NCBI GenBank assembly: GCA_029844215.1
Contig: CM056733.1
Span: 53,085,142 to 53,149,141 of the forward strand
Direction of reading: 5' to 3'
Length of the DNA stretch: 64,000 nucleotides
Source: Przewalskia tangutica
Lineage: Eukaryota > Streptophyta > Magnoliopsida > Solanales > Solanaceae
Shown: positions 44,715 through 56,345 of the stretch, piece by piece
How the letters are laid out: every line of letters begins with the position of its first letter
Numbering within the stretch: position 1 is the first letter of the stretch
The notes under the pieces: model-generated
What the model was told of the DNA's origin: nothing
Seen by the model: the letters and a program-made list of their open reading frames with translations, nothing else
Databases searched by the model: none
Made by a program: the position numbers and the translations under genes

Positions 44715-45984
44715 TGTCACGCCCCGAACCCCGGGCCCGCGACTGGTGCCCTACCTGGCACCCTTCTACCCATACATGACATGTAACAAGCTGAAGCTAA
44801 AGAAAACTCTTTTTTTTAAAACAAGCAAAGAAAAAGCCGCCTTTATATATAACAACCAAAACGGAACTACAACTGTACAGTAATATATAAATCCCTAGCC
44901 AGTCCAGCCCACATATGAATACAGACCTCTAAGAGTTTGGACAACAACCTCTGATGGGACAAGGCCCCACCGTACCCATGAATGTACATAAGACTCCGTA
45001 CCAAAATGACACGCTCCGGAATAGTGGAGCTATCTCAATAAAAGCTGAGTGGAGATCCTAAGCTCGCGGATCACCCAACTGAGTAACTATCCCTGCGGAC
45101 ATGAACGCAGCCCCGTGAAGGGGGTCAATACAACAAGGTACCAAGTATGTAAACATAAAGTACAGTAATTAAGATCATAATTGTACAAAAGAATGACAGG
45201 GACAAGTATAATAATCAAAATACCAGATCTGACCGTGCCATATCAAATAGAGTCAAATGTACCTTGTATCACTGTATCTTTTAAAATATATTTTTTTAAA
45301 ATTGAGACCAACCGTGTTCTTTCAAATTATGAAATCAATACCATTTCAAGATATGAAAGCCATGTCAAAATCAGGGTCATCCGCCCTCAGAATCATTATG
45401 TATATTTTTTTCATGGGAATCGAACCCGCATAGGTAATTATACCCGCATGAGTATCTCTCCTCGCATCACGGATCTTGTCCGTGGATATTATTCATGGGA
45501 ATCGAACCCGCATAGGAATCGAACCTGCATAGGTAGTTATACCCGCATGAGTATCTCTACTCGCATCATGGAAACACATCCATGGAGCAAATATACACCA
45601 ATACTGTCATGGAATAAAACCAAGGTACCAACACATCATATACGAAATATTAAAATAAACTTTCCTTGTTAGAACACCCAAAGTACTATCAAGAGAATAT
45701 ATATATCAACTTCCATTTTAGCACACCCAAAGTACTATCAAGGGAATATATCTAACAACTTTCATTTTAGAACACTCAAAGTACTATCAAGGAAATATAT
45801 ATATCAACTTCCATTTTAGAACACCCAAAGTACTATCAAGGGAATATATATAACAATTTTTTATTTTAAAAAGTCAAGTACTATAAAAGGGATAGATATA
45901 ACAATCTCCATTTTATAAACCTCAAAGTATTGTCAAGAGAATGGATATAACACTTCCATTTTATAAGACCCAAAGTACTATTAA
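44715..45984 (-). mobile_element. Element H, 5' LTR, first part
   Basis: Matches 40816-42080 of the left LTR (tgtcacgccccgaacc). Hairpin module about 44945-45140. It breaks at 45984 inside the tandem array, where I starts. The 163-residue plus-strand frame 45181-45672 is open by chance through LTR sequence. Confidence 0.92.
45980..45984. repeat. Target-site duplication attaa, left copy (element I)
   Basis: Repeated exactly at 59543-59547 after I's right end. Confidence 0.92.
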
Positions 45985-48900
45985 TGTTACACCCATAATT
46001 CCAGGACGAGTATATAAGAATGTACGTAAGGAAGCAAGACTTGAAAATTTTAACGAAGGAAAGAATTGTTATTCTTAAGGAAAATTCTTCCGAACCTCGG
46101 GAAGGAAAAATGGTTGTTAATGAGAATTGGGTTCTCAAATTCGTTATTTGAGACTTATGAAATTTATCGGAATTATGGAATTTTATTTTCGGATTTGGTC
46201 ACGTGGGGCCCACTCGGGAAATTTTACGTTTCTGTGGGGCCCACAAGGTTTTTGATATTTTGACCAATTATGGAAATTTCGGGAAATGAAATATTGTAGA
46301 CCAATCGGGGGCGACACGTTTCACCCCCACATGGACATGTTTGGTCGAAATTGACCAAGTCAATTGGGCCAAGTTGGCTTGACATTGTTGACTAAGATCT
46401 CATCCACACATTTGTTCTAATCTTGGCCCTTGGTTGTAGTATATATCTTATACTAGTGAAAGACAATTCTACACTTAGAAAAATTCAAGAAACTTGAGCT
46501 AGTGCTAATGTTGCTCTCGGCTAAACCCTCCAAGAACAAGAAGAAAATCTTCATTTGATAATGATAAATCCCAATAGTCAAACCCAAGGTCCCTAGAGGT
46601 ATTCTAAGGATAACCAAACACAAAAATCCCAGAAATATGACGTTAATCCGTTAGTCGCAACATGAAAACCTAAAGGGTTCTTCAACTTTGAAGTTGGAAA
46701 TTGAAGAGAAGTTGTTTATGAACTTCTAAGGGTTGCTTGGAGTGGATTGAAATGTAAATAAAATGAGTTAAAGTTGCTAAGGATCGACTTTTAGTCTTGG
46801 ATTATATTTGGGCTTATTGAGGTAAAAATCTCCGTCTTCTTAATGAAATTGAAGATTACATGTTGTAGTAGTTGATAAATGAGCATGTGATATATAGAAT
46901 GAAGTTTGAAAAGATTTGGATCATGTTGAGATGTTAAAACCGAAAATTGGCATGCTAGCCATTAAAGTTGTTAATCAATTTGGTTGCTAGTTAAAAATCG
47001 GCGCATGATTATATAAGGAAAGGAGTATAGTCGTTATAATTGATCATGACTTATATTACATGTTGGAATAACGACTTGGATTAGAACGGAATTGAAAAGA
47101 AATAGATGTTGTTGTTGTCCTTGATGTTGCCGAGAATTGCCTAAAGTTAATGGACTGTTTTATATTAATTGTGGGGCAGAATTCTACACGTCCGGCTAGG
47201 CGTGTAATCCCCTTTGGTTAGCTGAATTGTTGAGCCTTAAATATGGCATATTGGTTATTGATTTCGGGCCTTGAAAAAGGTGGAAAAGTACGTAGAAACA
47301 GGGGAAGTGCTGCCCAATTTTCCGTAGAATAAGAGACTTTATACTTAGAATTATTCTACCTTTAAAAGCTAGAAGTTGATAGCCGTATTATGGTCATTAT
47401 AGGTTGTCATTCTACGTGCGGCATATTCAACGTAGCAAGTGGATTAAGCCGAAGAGGTATGTGGAACTTTCCCTATCTCTTGAGCATGAGTATTTACAAA
47501 TATATAGTACGGTAGACGTACGGGCTTTAAATGAATTCAGTTTCATTTTGATATCAATGACTTGATTTAAAGTATGTAAGTTTGGTTGAGTGAGAAAGTT
47601 AAACTCATGTGATTTTAAAGAATGCAATTCTTGGTTTAGAAAGACATAAGGTGTTATAATGGCTTTATGGGAAGTTAATTATAATGATTTTATGGGAAGT
47701 TAAATGAGTGGTTTATTCAAATGATTTAAACAAGGATAAATGACTTGGTTTTAAGAAAGACAAATGAATTTAAAAGCATAAGTTGCCTAAGTTTTGAAAG
47801 TAGAAGTCATTTGGTTTAAAAGCCTTGAAATGAATTTATACAGGTGTAGTGAATTGTTTTGAAAAAGTAAGCATGCCTTGATACTAAGGGTGTTAGTATC
47901 TTGGTATTTTATATAAAAAAGAGTCTTTTGAAAAGAATAGAAGTACGTGGTACTTTGGGTAAATTTCCGGATTTTTCATGATATGTTAGTGCCTTAAGTT
48001 AAATAAAATGAGAGTGCATGCTAATTAAGTCTAATAGGAGTTAAAGGATTTCTTAACTTGCTTATGCTATTTATGGTAGCCGGTTGTGCTTATGTTATGT
48101 GATTATGATAGCCGGTTGTGCTTATGTTATGTGATTATGATAGCCGGTTGTGCTTATGTTATGTGATTATGATAGCCGGTTGTTCTTATGTTATGTGATT
48201 ATGATAGTCGATTGTGCTTATGTTACGTGATTATGTTAGCCGCTTGTGCTTGTGATATATTATTCATTACTGGGTCATTCCCCGGGGCATGTTGCATTAG
48301 CATATTCCGTGGATTTGCTCCCCACGATGCGAGGAAGTTACCTCATGCGAGTCCGTAGGGCTCATGCGGGTGAAACATTCTCATGCAGGGCGGACCAGTC
48401 CTATGCGAGGAAATTACCTCATGCGGGTCCATACGGCCTATGCGGGTGAAATAGTTCCAGGAGTAGGATTGCATAATGATACTACGGGCGGATCACCCTA
48501 GGCTAATCATAAGCTTCATGTTTTAAAACCGGCAAAGTTTATTCTTGTTCACTCTCTTTGTTAATAAGGCACAAGTGTACTGTTAATTTGGTTATCATAC
48601 TTGTCTTCAGCTTTATGTCTAGACTTATGATTTAAATTGCAGTACTTTCAGTTCACATACTTGGTACATATTTTGTACTGACCCCCATTCCTCGGGGGCT
48701 TCGTTCATGCCGCAGGTAGGGGTAAGCAGGTTGCGGATCCTCACTCTTAGGATCACTGATCAGTTGTCGGAAAGCTCCAATTCTCCGGAGGCTTATCTTC
48801 TGGTACAGTTTCCCTGATGTTGTAGATTTATGTACATTCAGGGGTATGGCGGGGCCCTGTCCCGTCTCAGTGGTTATGTCAAAATTCCTAGAGGTCTGTA

Positions 48901-49116
48901 GTCATATCGTGTGGGTCGGTTTGTAAAGAAAAAGGATGTAACTGCTTTTGGCTATGTATATATATATATCCAGAGAGGTAGCCTTATCGGCTAGCCTGTT
49001 GTTTATTTCTTGTTGATTTACGTTACGAGTTTTATGTATGTTCCGCTGATTATCTCTGATGTATACCTGTAAGGGTGCCCAGGTAGGCACTAGGGCACGC
49101 CCGGTCGGTCGTGACA
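45985..49116 (+). mobile_element. Element I, 5' LTR
   Basis: 3132 bp, tgttacaccc to gtcgtgaca. TATA motif tatatat at 46440-46446, a 32-bp tandem array (48077-48250), tatgcggg repeats (48310-48450) and the hairpin module (48670-48885). Confidence 0.93.
48077..48250. repeat. 32-bp LTR tandem repeat, five to six copies
   Basis: Unit tagccggttgtgcttatgtt followed by atgtgattatga. The 3' LTR has the same array at 58590-58735 with one copy fewer. Confidence 0.9.
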
Positions 49117-49134
49117 AAAGTGGTATCGGTGCAG
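49117..49134 (+). promoter_or_regulatory. Element I primer-binding site, altered
   Basis: aaag then tggtatcggtgcag where the canonical site is tggtatcagagcag. The CAGAG part is disturbed, as in A and B. Confidence 0.82.
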
Positions 49135-49318
49135 TTAGTCCTCGGAAAGTGTCTACAGACCGTGTTTAGTAGAGTCTTGATTATCGGTGTATTGTGCACC
49201 ACATCTATAATCAGGAGGCTACAGGACATTTAGGATTTGTTTCCATTCTTCTCACTCTGAGATTGTGCGATAGAGCTGTGTTGTTAGGGTAGTCTCTCCC
49301 TAACGAGTTATGTTGATT

Positions 49319-49326
49319 GCAACTAT
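49319..49326. repeat. 8-bp target duplication gcaactat, left copy (hAT)
   Basis: Pairs with gtaactat at 52889-52896 (seven of eight bases). An 8-bp duplication is the hallmark of hAT insertion. Confidence 0.82.
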
Positions 49327-49819
49327 TTTGCCGATGGCGGCGGGCCGCCCACTGGATCGGGATAGGCGGGCTCGGGGCGGTCGGAGACGGAGAAGGCGGG
49401 TCGGTGGGGCGGGCGGCGGACCGGTACTAGAGGGTCGATACCATGTCCCGTCGATCTGGCCCCGATGAAGCGCGGTCGGATCGGGATGGGACGGGCGGGT
49501 TTTTTGTTTTTTTTTAAAAAAATTCCACTAAATTATAAATACTAAATTACTAACAAAGTAACATATAGACATATAGTGATAGTCATATACTCATATTATA
49601 CTATTATAGTATTATACTCATATATATTTATAAACTAAATAATTAAACAAAGACAAGAAGAGTGTAAAAAAACATCTCAAGGTTGTTTTTGTGCCTCTTG
49701 TATTATTAGTTATTTCATTGAAATATACAAGATTCAGAATTACAACATTGTAGTGTACTGTTGTTGAAAAAAAATGCAAAAGACATAGAAAAAAATTACT
49801 AAAATTGCAATGAAATATA

Positions 49820-50647
49820 TTACCAATTTGAAAATACTTTTTCTAGTTTCTTTATAATTTCGTGTGGTTCTTCGGTTAGAATTAGTATATCTTGGTCAAA
49901 TTGTTCCACGTCGCTACTCATGCCTTCAGATAAGATGTCGTTGTAGTTTTCGTCTTCTTCTTCGTTAATCTCTGGGTGACCGCACCTTCTTCGCTCCGCT
50001 CGTATCCAATCTCTGAATAGTACCGTCATCTCCAAGCTGTCTCCGGCTAATGAGTGTCTGTGCTCTCCTATTTGAAATCTGCCTGCAGAAAAAGCGATTG
50101 ATGACGCTTGAATGTTCAAAATATCTCGGGCCATCATTGAAAGTGTCGGAAATGTCTTCTCATTCTGCATCCAATATTTCAGCAAGTCTTCCTTTCCGTC
50201 TTCATTGACAACTGCTTGGTAAGGTAAAGTGCCCTGCAAAACAAAAACATCGAACTCGCTAATTTGGTTAGCAGTGCTACCACCACACATTCTATTTCTG
50301 AGGCTTTCAATACTATCCGCAGAAACGACATGTCTTTTTTGAGGCTGTGTTGAACCAGAAGAAGATGGTATGAAAGTCGGTTGGTTACTAGCACTTTCTT
50401 GCTGGTAATGCCGATATACTTTTTTGCATTCATCTTCTACGCTATCCAACACTTCTTCTAGCGTTTGTCCAATAGGTGGCTCAACATTTAAATTTTTGAG
50501 AGTTGGAGGTGGTAGTACGTCCATACAATTATAAATATTTTCAATAAGACTTTTACAACTGTCTACTTTAATAGTCGGGTTTAATACAGCACCAATAATA
50601 TAAATAGGGGGAATAGGAATAAAATATTTCTTTACTTTCATAAACAT
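49820..50647 (-). pseudogene. hAT transposase, C-terminal part with dimerisation domain
   Basis: The stretch begins with MKVKKYFIPIPPIYIIGAVL, matching the RNase H-like end region of plant BED-type transposases, followed by a variable linker with a Ser/Gln-rich segment. The hAT dimerisation block follows: LLKYWMQNEKTFPTLSMMAR, then DILNIQASSIAFSAGRF and LFRDWI near the end. The usual Ser-Glu-Ser before AFS is reduced to SSIAFS. An acidic tail follows. Upstream, 50648-51008 still encodes DWDKIKELIVFLENFQRATK and YMEKPAYKAAIKKCL between stops, linking this block to the catalytic core. Confidence 0.88.
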
Positions 50648-51008
50648 TTTTTAATAGCTGCCTTATAAGCAGGTTTTTCCATATATTCTTTAAGAAGTAA
50701 AAATATTATAGTTATATAAAACAACATAGTTGAAATAGTAGGATACTATAAAGTAGAAAATTCTTTTGTTGCTCGTTGAAAATTCTCTAGAAATACAATA
50801 AGTTCTTTAATTTTGTCCCAATCATTATCCACAATCATATCATTTGGATTTTGATTATGGGCGTTAAAAATAAAGTGATAGGTTTCCTATAGTTATAAGC
50901 AACAACTAATTGGTCATATAAAGAATTCCACCTAGTTGGTACTTCTTCGGGAATTTTTCTGTAAGATAGTCCACAATCGTGACAAGTTTTTTTATATTCT
51001 TTTCTCTG

Positions 51009-51824
51009 CTAAATTCTATTATTTTTAAAAATAAAGTTTATAGCAAATTGTATTTTTTCAAGAATATCTTGAAAAAGTGAAAGACCATCCTTTACAACTA
51101 AGTTATAAATATGACACACACATTTGATATGAAAATGTTTTGGAAAAGACGGAGTTAAAACTTCTTTTAAAACATAAATAGCAGAATTGTTAGAAGCTGC
51201 ATTATCTAATATAATACTCATAACTTTATCAGTTATTCCGTAATAATCGCAGACTAAATAAATATTTTGTGAAATAAACTCACCAGTGTGCCTACTATCT
51301 ATATATCTATATGCTAAAATACGTTTTTGCATAGACCATTTATAATCGATCCAATGACAAGTTACCGTTGAATAATCATGGTCGTTAGTACTACGACATA
51401 TATCAGAAGTTAGAGCGACTTTGCAATTTAAATGATATAATGAATAACACAAATATTGTTGATATTCGTGTGCAAATTTAAACACGTCTCTCTTAACAGT
51501 TGATCTAGGAAAACCTTTATAAGCAGGATTATACATATCTCTAATATAATGAATAAAACCAGGCGATTCAGGAAATGTAAAAGGCAAACCCTCCACAACA
51601 ACTAATTTTGCTAGTGCTTCCCTATCTTTATGTTTATCGTATTTAGGGCCTACAACTCCCCCCGTCATAGGGTTAATTTGACCAGACTTTGTCCAGGGAC
51701 GATGTGAACCTTGTCCCGATTGAGAGGACGCTTGCTCACCATTTTTTTCAATAAGGTATTGGGCATGCAAGACTTGTGTTTTTGCAATAGGTGTCTTGCT
51801 AAACCCCCCGTCCCACCATGACAT
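51009..51824 (-). pseudogene. hAT transposase, catalytic core part
   Basis: After an initial out-of-frame segment, the protein reads WTKSGQINPMTGGVVGPKYD, LPFTFPESPGFIHYIRDMYN, ALTSDICRSTNDHDYSTVTC, then SIILDNAASNN and HFHIKCVCHIYNLVVKDGL. These are the conserved RNase H-fold blocks of plant hAT transposases; TSDIC and LDNAASN hold the first two acidic residues. It would cut and rejoin element ends. It ends at a stop after NNRI. The ATG at 51824 is not the true start: the BED finger lies upstream in another frame. Confidence 0.9.
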
Positions 51825-51930
51825 AGTCCAGTTTTAAAAGTATAAACAAATTTACAAGTTTTACATATAGCTACTTGATTCGGTACGTCCCTGTGAAAAT
51901 ATGTCCATACAGTTGATGTTAATGGTCGTT
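51790..51930 (-). pseudogene. hAT transposase BED zinc finger, different frame
   Basis: On the minus strand one reads TSTVWTYFHRDVPNQVAICK, then TCKFVY and GGTGGLARHLLQKHK. This has the BED pattern: aromatic residues, C-x2-C, then H-x4-H. It is one frame off both the acidic N-terminal block and the catalytic block, so two frameshifts flank it. Confidence 0.8.
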
Positions 51931-52200
51931 TCTGGACTGCCTCTCATCTTTGGGGATAGGAGGCATTTCACTAGTGGGTGTATCATCATCTACATTAGTA
52001 GGTGTATCATCATCTAGAGTGTCGTCTAAATTAAAATCTTCTTCATTTTGAGGATAAACATTTGTGTCAACATCATATGGTATTTCAGGAAACAGTTCAG
52101 GATCTATAAAATCATCTTGTCTAGGAATACTATAAGAAGTACCCTTTCCCTTGCCCTTGATACCCAAGGCCTTGCCCAAAACATTTTTTGTTCTTTTCAT
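51919..52200 (-). pseudogene. hAT transposase, acidic N-terminal part
   Basis: MKRTKNVLGKALGIKGKGKG at 52200 is a basic start that could act in nuclear entry, followed by an acidic stretch with DDDTPTNVDDDTPTSEMP. Such low-complexity leaders before the BED finger are usual in this family. The frame leaves the BED finger at the stop near 51919. Confidence 0.7.
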
Positions 52201-52599
52201 TTTAATTATGGTAATAAATAGTTAAAGACTTAAAAAGTTAAAGATAATAAAACTAAATGTGCTAAATGAAATAAAAACAAAATAATAATTTAATGAGAGA
52301 ACGAATGTACCAAACGCCGACGTAGAGTCGATGTGTAATCGAGAGAGGTTGAAAATTGAAACTTTGCTCGATAGATTAATCCTCAAGCTAGTTGCCAACT
52401 TCACTCTCAATTCTCAAATTAATAAATAGACTGAATATGTAGTAGACAATGTTGTATAGAAATAGATTGATTCAGATTAGAGAGATTAGAGATTGTATGA
52501 AGATTAGTGAGAAATAAGAAGAGAAAATGAGGTATTTATAGTTGGAAAGTTGGGTTAAAGTGTAAATATAATAACTTAGGGGTTAAAAATAAATATAAA

Positions 52600-52888
52600 G
52601 GGGGTAAGGGGTTGGGGGAGTGGGGGAAGCCAAAAATGGTCGTTGCAATAACGACCAAAATGTAAAATGACTGTTATTGCAACGGCTATTTTTGGCAAGT
52701 GGCGGGACTGGGACGGGACCGGGACGGGACCGAGATGGGTCGGGTGCTAGCGGGACCGGGTCGGGTGGGACCATACCATGTCCCGTCCCGGTTCGAGCCC
52801 CGGACCCGCTAATATTTTTTTTAATTTAAACGGTGTCGGTACGGGACCGGGACCGGGTCGGCCCAGCCCACTGGCCAGCCCTAAATTT
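52600..52888. repeat. hAT right subterminal GC-rich repeats
   Basis: Repeated gggacggg, gggaccggg and gggtcggg motifs in both directions (52684-52870), matched by similar motifs at 49340-49500. Such repeats are typical transposase-binding regions of hAT elements; binding itself is inferred. Confidence 0.7.
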
Positions 52889-52896
52889 GTAACTAT
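52889..52896. repeat. 8-bp target duplication gtaactat, right copy (hAT)
   Basis: Pairs with 49319-49326. The last two bases are the first two of I's gag ATG (52895-52897). Confidence 0.82.
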
Positions 52897-52945
52897 GAGA
52901 AAGGCAACAGTTGCCCAGAGAGGATTATATGGATTGCGTATCTAG
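52895..52945 (+). pseudogene. Element I gag stub
   Basis: ATG at 52895 starts MRKATVAQRGLYGLRI and stops. The first residues resemble D's gag start (RKATAAQK) and H's (MRKRQRP). What follows is not gag, so most of the gene has been replaced or lost. Confidence 0.72.
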
Positions 52946-54906
52946 GTTGGTAAACATTGTTGTATAGTTAGTATAATGATGTACAGCTATACGGATTTAT
53001 GTATAAGGATCATATATGTGTTGCCTACAATGATTTTAGATTACCAAGAATTGGTAAGGATTAAATAGATACCGGGAAGGTATGAAACAGTTTAATGAAT
53101 TCTCATCAAGGTTTTACGTGTAAATTTGAGATAATTGGGAGATGATGAGTTGTCTGATAGGGTAATGAACCCTTAAGAAATCATGTTAAGGGACTTAATG
53201 GAAGACTATGTTAGTAAATTAAGCTACGTGGTATGCTTAAGAGAATTATACGGATGAGATTCGTATGGAGTAATTATGGTTGTTATGATTAAGACAACAC
53301 GATTGAAAGTTTATGATAAGCTATTTTACCCGTATACGGGGGGACTGATAAGGTAGGCTGGGAACATGGAAATTTCGAGCCTAAGAATATTGATAACCGC
53401 CGAGATCTTAGGTATATAAGGCCTTCTCGGGTAGTAAAAATTTAATTCAGACAAGGGTAAGAGTTAAGTGCGACAGTGGGTCGGGTTGAGGACCTATTAC
53501 GGGTCGCCCCATAGCCTGAAATGGAGTGGGATCAGTTGGTAGTAGTCCCGCTATGTGACAGGGTCGCGAGGGTGCAAGGCCCAAGGCTAGTTAATCATTG
53601 TACGAGTTCGTGGACGCGTTCCACCGGAACCGGATCATGAGAGCCGGAAATGGTCTCAAAGTGTTCAATGTAGTAACTCCAAGGATTGGAAAACAGAGCA
53701 GTGATAGAAATTATGCACGTATGCTAGAATAAGTTAAGAAGTACGAAAAGGGTACGACAAGTAAGGAAAGGAACGAACAAGTGTAAGGGAATGGAAGTGT
53801 TTGTAGTTTGTGAATTATCATTCCTTCTCTGACGTGAGTAATTAGAAAGTCTATGTGACTTGTTTCATTTGATGTAAATAAATTGAGTTTGAAAGTTTAT
53901 GACACTTGAATTTGAAAGTTAAGAGATGGAGATGAGAATGTACGATCATTGAAGGATTTTATGTTAAGTACCATTGGAGGTACTTGGAGTCGGTTTAGTG
54001 TGGCAGTCAGGGCCATGACTTTCCGAAGAATCTCAGGATAATGCGCAAAGCAAAAATAAAATAAGTATATAGTGATACCTACGAAAAACAGAAGACATCA
54101 TTAGTAGGTTTTGAAAATCTACACGATTTTAAGTGACGCTTGATGATTAGAATTACAAAGGGAGCTGTAACAAGACCCTATGATTATGGTTGAAATTTAA
54201 AAGAATGATTATGGTTGAAATTTAAAAGAATGATTTTGAAAGGGAGATAAGCTCCCCCCCCCCCACGTAAAAGGATGGTTTTGCGTATTTTGGAGGATTA
54301 TACGTACCCATGTTATTAGGCTATGGATATAAGACTGGTAAGGTCTTCGGCCTCGTTGTACAATAGGTTACAATTTTAGATAACCTAGGAAACAGTAGTG
54401 CGTTTGGGAGTAATTAAGGACGACACTATGAAATGGTCGAAGAAGTATCGTAAGGATATGAATGCTGGTAATAAGCATGAATAGAACTGTAGGATCGAGG
54501 ATCAAGGTAGAAATATTTTGTATAACGATAAGAGACCCCCTGGGAAACTTGGTAAGACGAATAGGCACTCGGACGATGAGAGGCCTAATAATGACAAGAT
54601 AAGAAAGCTTGGCAAGCCATTGGATTATGTAATACCATGAATTGGGGTTTGAACACATGACTATAAGCTCTATGAGCTGGGAAGAATAATAAGATTACTA
54701 CTTGACTAGATCAAGGAAATCTCCCCTAAATTACGATCGGCAGGAAGTCTTAGCCATGAGACAAGTAAAGGAGTTGAATCAAAATATAGTGACCAAGTTT
54801 GGGTGTAACAACACCAAGGATGGGAAACAAGAATCATAATTGAGATTATGTATGTGCCCGAATATTTCGGAAGTACGAGAGGGGCTTCCAGTTATTAAAG
54901 GAGAAG
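52946..54906 (+). other. Element I non-coding internal region
   Basis: No gag core, protease or RT motif is seen. About 53450-53790 is shared with B (13030-13400) and C (20090-20430). A weaker second copy seems to lie at 54775-54900 (accaagtttgggtgtaacaa and a following gaagtacgagagg). A C run of 11-12 is at 54254-54264. Confidence 0.65.
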
Positions 54907-55158
54907 TTGACGACTCCAGTTCTTACTCTTCCTGAGAGACTAGAGGGTTATGTCATTTACCGTAACACTTCGAGTGTTGGGCTAGGTTGTGTGTTGATGC
55001 AGCATGATAGGGTTACCATTTATGCTTCCCGGCAGCTTCGGAAGCAGGAGAGGAATTACCCTAGCCACAATTTAAAGTTGTCAGCAGGTTTTAGGGGAGG
55101 CACACAGTGCTCGTTACTCTATTTATTCGGGGTCGACTAAGATGTATCATGACCTCAG
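54907..55158 (+). pseudogene. Element I pol: RNase H start fused to integrase finger
   Basis: Reads TPVLTLPERLEGYVIYRNTS, VGLGCVLMQH and YASRQLRKQERNYPSHNLKL, the beginning of gypsy RNase H; the usual catalytic aspartate (YCDAS) is here N (YRNTS). Soon after LSAG it jumps into GSTKMYHDLRCMYW-type sequence (55130-55165), the start of the integrase finger. Most of RNase H and the linker, about 500 bp compared with D, are deleted. Confidence 0.85.
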
Positions 55159-55806
55159 ATGTATGTATTGGTAAGATGTCCTGAAGGGGGACGTAGCAGA
55201 GTTGTTGCTCAGTGTTCGAATTGTCAGCAGGTCAAGGTTGAGCACCAGAAGCCCGACGGGCTATTACAGACGATTAAAATCCTGACTTGGAAGTGGGAGG
55301 TGATCGACATAGATTTTGTTGCAGGGTTACCTCGTACTCAGAGGAAGTGCGACTCAATTTGGGTTATAGTAGACAGACTGACGAGATCAACCCATTTTCT
55401 TCCGGTCAGGACTACTTACTCGGCCGAGGATTATGCTAGACTGTATATCAGGGAGATTGTGAGACTGTACGGAGTTCCTACATCTATTATATCAGATAGA
55501 GGAGACCAGTTTACGGCTAACTTCTGGAGGTCTTTCCAGAAGGGGTTAGGGACACAGGTGAGTCCCAGTACGGCATTTCACCCTCAGACTGACGGACAGG
55601 CAGAGCGTACTATCCAGACCCTTGAGGATATACTACGGGCCTGTGTTATTGACTTCAGGGGTAGCTGGGAGGATCACTTGTCTCTAGTTGAGTTTGCGTA
55701 TAATAACAGCTACCACTCCAGTATTCAGATGGCCCCGTATGAGGCCTTGTATGAAAGGAAGTGTAGATCGCCGATGGTTGGTTCGACGTGGGCGAGGTTC
55801 AGTTAG
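55159..55806 (+). pseudogene. Element I pol: integrase core with catalytic triad
   Basis: 215 open codons. CSNCQQVKVEHQKPDGLLQT is the end of the zinc finger. DFVAGLP holds the first catalytic Asp, SDRGDQFTANFWRSF the second, and HPQTDGQAERTIQTLED the Glu. VEFAYNNSYHSSIQMAPYEA follows. This is the best-preserved enzymatic segment in the window. A frameshift near 55800 turns the following GWFDVGEV-type block into GSTWARFS and a stop. Integrase joins element cDNA to the host chromosome. Without gag, PR and RT it cannot act in cis. Confidence 0.92.
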
Positions 55807-56345
55807 TTGGCTCAGACTTGATTCAGCAGGTTGTGGATAAGGTGAAGCTTATCCGGGAGAGACTATAAGCAGCTTAGGGTCGACATAAGTCTTATGCAGA
55901 TAATCGGCGTCGACACTTAGAGTTTTAGGTTGACGATTGGGTCTTCTTGAAGATGTCAACCATGAAGTGTGTGATGAGGTTCCAGAAGAAGGGAAAACTT
56001 AGCCCAAGGTACATTGGGCCTTATCAAATCATCCGTAGAGTAGGCCAGGTTGCCTATGAGTTAGAACTGTCGTCCGACTTGGAGGCAGTACATCCGGTAT
56101 TCCATGTTTCTATGTTGCGGAAGTGTATCGGAGATCCATCCAGAGTTTTCCCAGTTAGTGATGTCCAGGTGACAGCGGGGTTATCGTATGAGGAGAGTCC
56201 TATAACGATACTTGATCGCCAGGTCAGGCGACTACGGACTAAGGACGTGGCTTCCGTCAAGTCTTGTGGCGGAATGATACTATAGAGGATATGACTTGGG
56301 AGGCAGAGGATGACATGATGCAGAATTATGCTCAATTATTCCCTA
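55807..56345 (+). pseudogene. Element I pol: integrase tail and chromodomain-like block
   Basis: Starts with QLVGSDLIQQVVDKVKL in a shifted frame and passes two stops (near 55865 and 55927). It is then open over 55947-56285: KGKLSPRYIGPYQIIRRVGQ, HPVFHVSMLRKC and ILDRQVRRLRTKDVASVK. A last shift near 56275 precedes MTWEAEDDMMQNYAQLFPTP, ending about 56345. Parallel to D's tail at 1995-2746. Confidence 0.88.

Larger units (their letters stand above)
49327..52888 (-). mobile_element. hAT superfamily DNA transposon with BED-type transposase remnants
   Basis: 3562 bp inside element I, flanked by a near-perfect 8-bp duplication. The right end (tagggctggccagtgggc in reverse) is of a type known in plant hAT elements. 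The left end (gatggcggcgggccgcccac) is only partly its inverse and seems corrupted. Both ends carry GC-rich subterminal repeats of gggacggg and gggtcggg. The transposase is on the minus strand in three broken blocks. Confidence 0.85.

Noticed and set aside
45181..45672. 163-residue open frame, one of the longest on its strand
   Set aside because: It is plus-strand translation of H's minus-oriented LTR; the partner LTR at 41280-41780 does not keep the frame, and no domain is recognisable.
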